DNA from: Apostichopus japonicus
Taxonomy: Eukaryota > Echinodermata > Holothuroidea > Aspidochirotida > Stichopodidae
Reading direction: 5' to 3'
Assembly: GCF_037975245.1 (NCBI RefSeq)
Contig: NC_092576.1
Location: forward strand, 6,180,001 to 6,244,000
DNA: 64,000 nucleotides
In this document: one piece after another, positions 58,116 through 64,000 of the stretch
How the letters are laid out: each line of letters starts with the position of its first letter
Position numbering within the stretch: position 1 is the stretch's first letter
Made by a program: the position numbers and the translations under genes
The notes under the pieces: generated by a model
Told to the model about the DNA's origin: nothing
Databases searched by the model: none
The model's input: only the letters and a program-made list of their open reading frames with translations

Positions 58116-61100
58116 ATTTCTCTTAGAAACCCGTATACTCTGAACAATGCTTACCATGTTAATTTTATTTAGAGGCCGAAATTGTGTTCCAATGGGAATG
58201 AAGGTTAAGGCTGACTCATGGAAGAACGAAGCTCATACTGGAAGCTCAGCATCATTCGCCTGTATGCGTGTATACTGACACATACGATGAACCGATTTTG
58301 GAACAAATTTTCATCCACTCTATTTACTCCCGCCTGAAGCCCCCAACTTCACTCACAAAATGTCCAGTATACTATATTTTGTCAGGTTTCTATTTTGAAT
58401 AATAACGGAAAATAGTAGAGAATTTTCCAATACACCACTGTTAGATAAGACTATGGGACCGTCGACCACACGACCACACGGATCTGTAGACTTTACAGAC
58501 AGACCACCTGTATTGACGTTAAGAAAGCCCCCTCCCCCGTCCTTCCCCTCCTAATCTTGCAACTGATTCATGCATATTTATGAGGAGGCAGGCTGAGCAT
58601 TATTTTTGTAAGCGAAGTATGTAAACACGATAACTCAACTGATTTTGGTGCTCATATAATGAATATTAACGAGTTCGCGTGGTCAAATGTCGAAATCTCA
58701 AAATTGCAATAACTGCAAAATCCTCATTATTTGGAGTCTACCACCACCAGTCTAATATTTGATTTTCGTTTTGTTATAGAGTGACATATTTACTTTTGAT
58801 AACCTCCTGAAGTGCTCAGATGCATTGATTGAGAAAGATGACTGTCAGAAGCTACTTGACTACCTTGAAGTTCCAGCTAAGGAATCAAAGGACATTATTG
58901 AGAGTGATGCACCTTTTTCATCTCTTGTCCACTATCCCAGAGAGGCAGGGAAGGTTTCTTATGATGACATCAACTATTTAATGACAGCATGCTCTGACAA
59001 AGGACTGAGTAAATTGATGACAGTATTAACTGTCTACCAAAAAACTCAAGGTATGTTTATATCAGAGAGCGTAACAAGTTAAATATGTTATGCCTTGCAA
59101 AACATGCAAACGCATTGCCCTCAAAATATATAAATACAATTTGAGGTTATACACCATTGTATTGTTTAACCAACCAATGGTTGATAGAATAAGGATCATC
59201 CACCAATACCCTAAGATACAAATAATGTGATAAATGAGTTGGCAAGAAATTGAATAACCGCAATTGACTGTAAAGTACGCAAACCCAGAAAGAGAATCCA
59301 ATTTGGATGTTCAGAAGTTAAATTATTCCACACTTCATGCTTCATTCAATGTCCAGGTCTTGCATCACAGTCAATTCTTTGCATATATGTCTGTAACTTA
59401 TGGGATATACTCTCAAGTTTGATTGGGATATGTTCAGACAAGATTAGTAAAATTTTGGAATTTTCTTCCTTTTTAAATTTTGTAATTTAGTATTCTTGAT
59501 AGATGGGAGCATCATTGAAAGCGCCTGACTTTGTTGAATTGCTCAGAAGCAGAGCCAAACTAAACCCCCCAAAAAAGTAAAAGATTGACATGGTCACCTC
59601 AAATAACATTCTAAAGTTGGACCAAAATGTGACCTCACTCTAAATTTGGTGCAAGTTTGTTTCAATATTTTGTGGGAAGTTTTGACCGCATAAATTATTA
59701 CGTAACTAAATCTCTTTGATGGAAGACAATCTTTAACCATGTTTGCATCCTATATGTTTGTTTCAGATTCAAAGTTTACTAGAAAAGAAGGTATTAAACA
59801 ACAACTCACTGGAAGACTAAATGCAGAGGAGGAGGATAGAGAGCAACTCACTGATAAACTAACAAAATCAGGTGAAAAGCATCAAATTACTGGAAGACTT
59901 CAAGCTGCAGAGGAAAAGAGACAACTTCTCAGTGATAAACAAACAGAATTAGTAAATGAGAGACAACAATTTATCGCACGAATAAACACAGCAGAGGAGG
60001 AGAGAAAAAACGTTGCTGAAACATTAAAGTCAACAGAGGAAGAAAGACAACAACTCTCTGAAAGATTACAGACAGCAGAGGAAACTATACAACAATTGAA
60101 AGATACATTAAAGGCAACAGATGAAGAGAGACAACAACTTACTGGAAGATTAAAGACAACAGAGGCGGAAAGACAGCAATACAAAGATGTATTGAAGGCA
60201 ACAGAGGAAGAAAGACATCAACTGAATAGAAAACTAATGACAACAGAGGAGGAAAGAAAACAATTCAAAGATGCATTTAAGGCAACAGAAGAGGAAAGAC
60301 GAAAGCTGAATGGAAGACTAAAGACCACAGAGGAGGAAAGACAGCAATTCAAAGATACATTGAAGGCAACAGAGGAAGAAAGACAACAGCTGACTGGAAG
60401 ACTAAATACAACAGAGGAGGAAAGACAGCAACTCAAAGATACATTGAAGGCAACAGAGGAAGAAAGACAACAGCTGACTGGAAGACTCAAGTCAACAGAG
60501 GAGGAAAGACAGCAACTCAAAGATACATTGAAGGCAACAGAGGAAGAAAGACAACAGCTGACTGGAAGATTGAAGACCACAGACGAAGAAAGACAACAAT
60601 TCAAAGATACATTGAAGACAACAGAGAAAGAAAGACAACAACTTACTGGAAGACTAAAGGCATCAGAGGAGGAAAGACAACAACTGAACGATACTTTGAA
60701 GGCAACAGAGGATGACAGACAACAGCTGACTGGACGGCTAAAGACCACAGAGGAGGAAAAACAACACTTCAGTGACAGATTGAATACAACTGAGAACAAA
60801 CTGAAGACATTGAAGGATGAGAAGGAAGAATTACTTCAGCAGCAGAAAGAGGTTAGACTTCACATAGCATGTGATTATAGATAACTGATGACCAACTTAC
60901 TTGACTTCGGTCATGAGAAAGTTAGTCACTATGACAAGACAAGACAACTACCCTTTTAGTACTGTCGAGTGACTTTGTTATTTATCATTTACAAACACAT
61001 GTATTTTCAGAAATTAGGGAATGTTTATGATGTCCAACAGTAGAGATCACATTTTGAACATATGAACAGCTCTATGTCTTTAGAATTTTATGGAAACATG

Positions 61101-62384
61101 ATATTAAGTTCATGTGATTTACATTAACTCAACGTGTATTAATATAGACCAAGAACAGAACATTCAGAGAGTATTCATTTCATGATGTAATGCTATTTTA
61201 ATGTGGAAGCTCACTACTGAATTTTTTTACTTGTTTAGTTACAAGTGACAGTTTCAGTTAACTAGCAAAAGTAAACAGAGGAATTCTTCGTGTGCTATGG
61301 CACAATGTCTAGTAGAAAAAAATTAACAAAAAGCATATCATGGAAATTATTGAACATTAAAACAATATATAATTAGTTAGTCTATTTGATATAAATGAAC
61401 GTCTGTCAATGTGATAGGCCTACATTCCTTCTTCTAGAACAGTAGTTCCACCGTTCATGGAAGTTACTTTTGAAGGTTAGCTCACATTTTCAGCACTAAA
61501 TTATTGTGAACAAGTGATTTTCTCTGAACCAGGTAGTAATTATCCAATAGTCACAACTTCAAATAAATGTCGCCGACGTCATCATATCAGCCTGCCTGAA
61601 ATAAGTTTGAAGGAATTTGTTAAGTTGAATGTTTTCGCTTCGTACCGACTACTTCAATGTTAGTATATATTTTAATTGGTGGCAAGTAACCACGGGGAGA
61701 TGCATCCTTCTCAGTTGTCTCATACACTGTATTGTTTACATGACAGGAGCTGGAAAAGGCCAAATCAAGTCTGAGGGCTACAAAAAAAGAACTTGTGAAG
61801 TCTCAACTGGAATATGATAAAGAAGCCATGGCTTTACAAGAAGTCCTGAAGCAGAATAGGGAAGCCTTACATCAGCAAGCATTGGTAAGTATGATTAAGC
61901 ATAGTAAGTGAATTATTAAAATAGATTAGTGTGTATGTGTAGCCAGCATACCATTAGTAGCAAAAGACGTGTGTTTGTAGAGTGAGCAAAACATTGTGAC
62001 GAGACCATTACTGTGCTGAATTTATGATCAAACTTTCCACTGTCGGTGTAACAAGGTGACAGCACAAGCTTGAGCTTTACAAACAATAGTTCAATAATGT
62101 TCACAAATGTCCTTAATTCATGCTACAAGTAGTGTGAAGTGAGTAATGAGTACATTCACCTATTCTAAACTCAGTTGCTTCTATCAGCTAAAGACTTAAT
62201 TGGTGTAACTTGACAGGTGACAGAAAGGAAAACTGGGGTTGTATTTTCAATGTGTCAGTACTTTAAATAAGATATCTTTCATATGCTGTTTATATACAGG
62301 CTCCATCCGCTTCTGTAACGGAGGAAGAAACCTTACTTGAAGAACATGAAACTCTTAACATAACACATGAATCAACATTGGCAG
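56330..62384 (+). CDS. Gene B: paralogue of gene A, 5' part only (propeller, DED, long coiled coil, linker)
   Basis: Five exons in the same order and phases as gene A: 56,330-57,152, 58,780-59,050, 59,767-60,851, 61,747-61,884 and 62,300-62,384. All frames are open and all splice sites intact, so there is no sign of a pseudogene. The next exon (DED 2) would lie about 2.5 kb after the last one and falls outside the window. The upstream exon with the start codon is also not found. The coiled coil is 116 residues longer than in gene A. A scaffold role like that of gene A is inferred. Confidence 0.75.
57345..57535. repeat. Interspersed intronic repeat, (TG)n family
   Basis: Counterpart of 18,775-18,970, with a slightly longer TG tract. 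Confidence 0.55.
58073..58112. repeat. (TA)n microsatellite, short allele
   Basis: About 40 bp of TA, half the length of the tract at 19,500. Confidence 0.92.
58780..59050 (+). CDS. Gene B exon: death-effector-like domain 1
   Basis: Counterpart of 20,253-20,523; four base changes seen, all changing residues (A to E, H to Y, L to P, Q to K). The L to P change lies in a predicted helix (VHYPREAGK) and could disturb the fold. Confidence 0.7.
59767..60851 (+). CDS. Gene B exon: extended coiled coil, about 24 repeats of 14 residues
   Basis: Acceptor tttgtttcag, phase 1; donor gag/gttaga, phase 0. Units alternate between EERQQLTGRLKTTE-like and EERQQLKDTLKATE-like, giving a 28-residue (84-bp) higher-order repeat in the middle. 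It keeps a non-repeat end, ENKLKTLKDEKEELLQQQ, that gene A has lost. The two-heptad unit keeps the coiled-coil register whatever the copy number. Confidence 0.85.
61747..61884 (+). CDS. Gene B exon: coiled-coil extension
   Basis: Counterpart of 22,901-23,038, 46 codons, three residue changes (I to K, E to V, A to D) and no silent changes seen. Confidence 0.72.
62300..62384 (+). CDS. Gene B exon: acidic linker
   Basis: Counterpart of 23,446-23,530 with the same length and phases, but 10 of 28 residues differ. Acceptor tatatacag, donor g/gtagga. Confidence 0.62.
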
Positions 62385-64000
62385 GTAGGATCACAATGAC
62401 AAGATCATTACTGCAGCTTGTGGTAAATTTCCAGGCATTATAACGTTTGCGTATGTAAGTTTCTTTTTCGTTCTACATGCAGATCTTCAAAGCTGTCAGG
62501 GGAGATGTAAGGTGGGGTGGGGGTGGGGTGGGGTGGTGACTTGATTTAATTTATGTAATGTAGGATATATTGTCAAACTGTCAATTATGTTAAAGTATTA
62601 AAGGTAAAGTGAGCTTTGCAGAGGTGTAAATAAATCAAGGAGTATCATGAATTCAGGTTAAATCTGTTTGATTCCTTGCCAAAAGCAGAAATATATGCGA
62701 CGGTGAAGTTGTTGTGATGTTGTGTCTGTGTGACCCTTGGGGTACATTTCATATTGAGTATGTAGTTTCCCCTTAGGTAAAACTGGTTTTGGGTTGTTGC
62801 TGGTATTTGTAAAATGTCATTTGAGGTCAGCACATGTCACATTCAACATTGTTTGCACAATATCGCAAAAAGTGAAAATTGCAGGGATTTTATACTGGTG
62901 GGTAACTCGCCGTTGGTGAGCAGACGATCTGTAGTGTTTTCGTGACTGTAAAAGGTCTTTTGAGGTCAACAGAGAGCAAAATAGTGTGGCAAACTTTTAA
63001 ACATGTTATCTCACAGAAGGTAGCATGTTCAATTCTTATATCTGGTTTTTGTATATCCTGTAATTAGTTCAGCAAATCCTGTTGTTTGTGGTAGAGGTGA
63101 AAGGTCATTTGATATCAGGAGAGGGCAAATGTGAAAACATCATTATGAGCTATATCTCCAGAACTACAAAACGAGAGGAACTCATATATGCATGGTGTGA
63201 TAGTCTAGTGTGTTGAATAGTTTGTACACTATTTAATGTAGGTCACTAAAAATGGATAATTTTTGTTTTGCCAAGTTAATGGTCTAGACGCACCCAATGA
63301 CACATCTAGGTATCTGTTGTACTTCTGAAACAAATTGGTAACAATTTAACAATGGAGGGTCATTTAATGTGCGCCGCGGTAGCAATTAACTTGCGTACTT
63401 CGCCTTGCATTTATGTATCCCTTCTACAACTAATGTTATCATCGCAAAACTGCCGCAGTCCTGAAAAGTAAAATTAACAAGCCCAGCATTTTAGCTAAGG
63501 GGTTCACGTATCAATGTTTACTGCAATTTTTCAATTGCAAATTTGCTAGTTTTAAAAGATTGGACTGCAGATGAGACAGGATTCACTTTTTCTTAGCAAC
63601 ACAATCTAATTGCCTTACATGCACTCACAAATGCAGATCAAGCATTTTCTGACACAGAAAATAAGTCTCATGATAGTCTTTATCCAAAGTAAAGCAAGTA
63701 ATATCAACCGAACCGTAAATGTGTGTTATAGTGGCGTTCTGTTGGTTAAGAAACTCCTACAATTTGAAACTGGCAAAGTGTTGAAATAATATACATGGTT
63801 AGGAGCAACAGGAGCACATCACAATACCTTGCATGGCTTGCATGTTTTTTTTAGTGTATATTGTGACATCTAGATTTGTATATATATGTTGATGGGTCAA
63901 CAAGCAAATAACATCAGGCATACCAACACCTCCAATGTCTTTCCTGTGGAAAATAAAAGCCTTATCTAATGCCTCAGGTGAGGTAGATCACACACTCGTA
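62385..64000 (+). other. Gene B intron, runs off the window
   Basis: Aligns with the gene A intron from 23,531, but with many more differences than the upstream region. Contains a G-rich tandem tract (ggggtggggtggggtgg-like, about 62,513-62,540) and a (TG)n/ggtca-family repeat (about 62,660-63,190). No exon seen. Confidence 0.55.

Larger units (their letters stand above)
42025..64000. repeat. Segmental duplication, copy B
   Basis: Direct-orientation counterpart of copy A, running to the window end. Anchors: hAT 42,604 with 7,337; hAT 43,239 with 7,971; SINE 44,081 with 8,913; LINE tail 50,465 with 11,894; propeller 56,330 with 17,760; DED 58,780 with 20,253; coiled coil 59,767 with 21,240; later exons 61,747 and 62,300 with 22,901 and 23,446. 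Confidence 0.9.

Noticed and set aside
60218-60799. Long minus-strand open frame (193 codons, Ser/Cys/Leu-rich) opposite the coiled-coil exon of gene B, with similar ones at 59,900-60,184 and 21,373-21,759
   Set aside because: It is the complement of the 42-bp repeat, which by chance has no stop in that frame. It has no splice context or recognisable domain, and the plus-strand frame joins neighbouring exons in phase.

Overview
The window looks like nuclear DNA of a marine invertebrate, most likely an echinoderm (a sea cucumber would fit) or a close relative. The evidence is AT-rich spacer DNA, short coding exons flanked by GT-AG introns, many hAT-type elements, L2/CR1-like LINEs, a tRNA-derived SINE, and death-fold/ZU5 genes of a kind expanded in echinoderms. 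The species cannot be named from the sequence alone.

Layout: (1) 1-5.8 kb holds a small secreted ML-domain (MD-2/NPC2-like) gene on the + strand. Three exons can be followed and the last one is missing or not recognised. Around it lie a 466-bp hAT-like element, a palindromic repeat with an interstitial telomere-like tract, and a 176-bp hairpin element. (2) 6.3-17.7 kb is gene-poor: a 10-unit minisatellite of about 86 bp, two hAT MITEs with 8-bp target duplications, a SINE, a LINE 3' fragment and a 240-bp triplication. (3) 17.76-38.38 kb is one large + strand gene (gene A). Nineteen exons join in compatible phase into at least 1,715 codons: beta-propeller, DED-like, long coiled coil, DED-like, ZU5, UPA, DED-like, UBA-like, ZU5, UPA, DED-like. 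This is a cytoplasmic PIDD/UNC5CL-like scaffold with two ZU5-UPA-death-fold modules in series. (4) 38.4-42.0 kb is intergenic. (5) 42.0-64.0 kb is a second copy of the 6.3-24.8 kb segment in the same orientation. It carries the first five recognisable exons of a paralogue (gene B), which runs off the window. Copy B also contains a hAT element at 45.6-49.0 kb with a nearly full RT-coding LINE inside it; copy A has the matching empty site.

The gene pair looks like part of a tandem family of innate-immune or cell-death scaffolds. The coiled-coil exon differs by seven 14-residue units plus an 18-residue segment between copies. Substitutions between A and B are mostly amino-acid changing by hand count. 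A/B identity falls abruptly near 23.36 kb / 62.22 kb, which suggests recombination or gene conversion. The ML-domain gene upstream is also of a type linked to lipid or microbial-product recognition, but a functional link is only inferred from proximity.

All exon calls rest on reading frame, splice sites, phase agreement and family resemblance judged by eye. No alignment or search was run.
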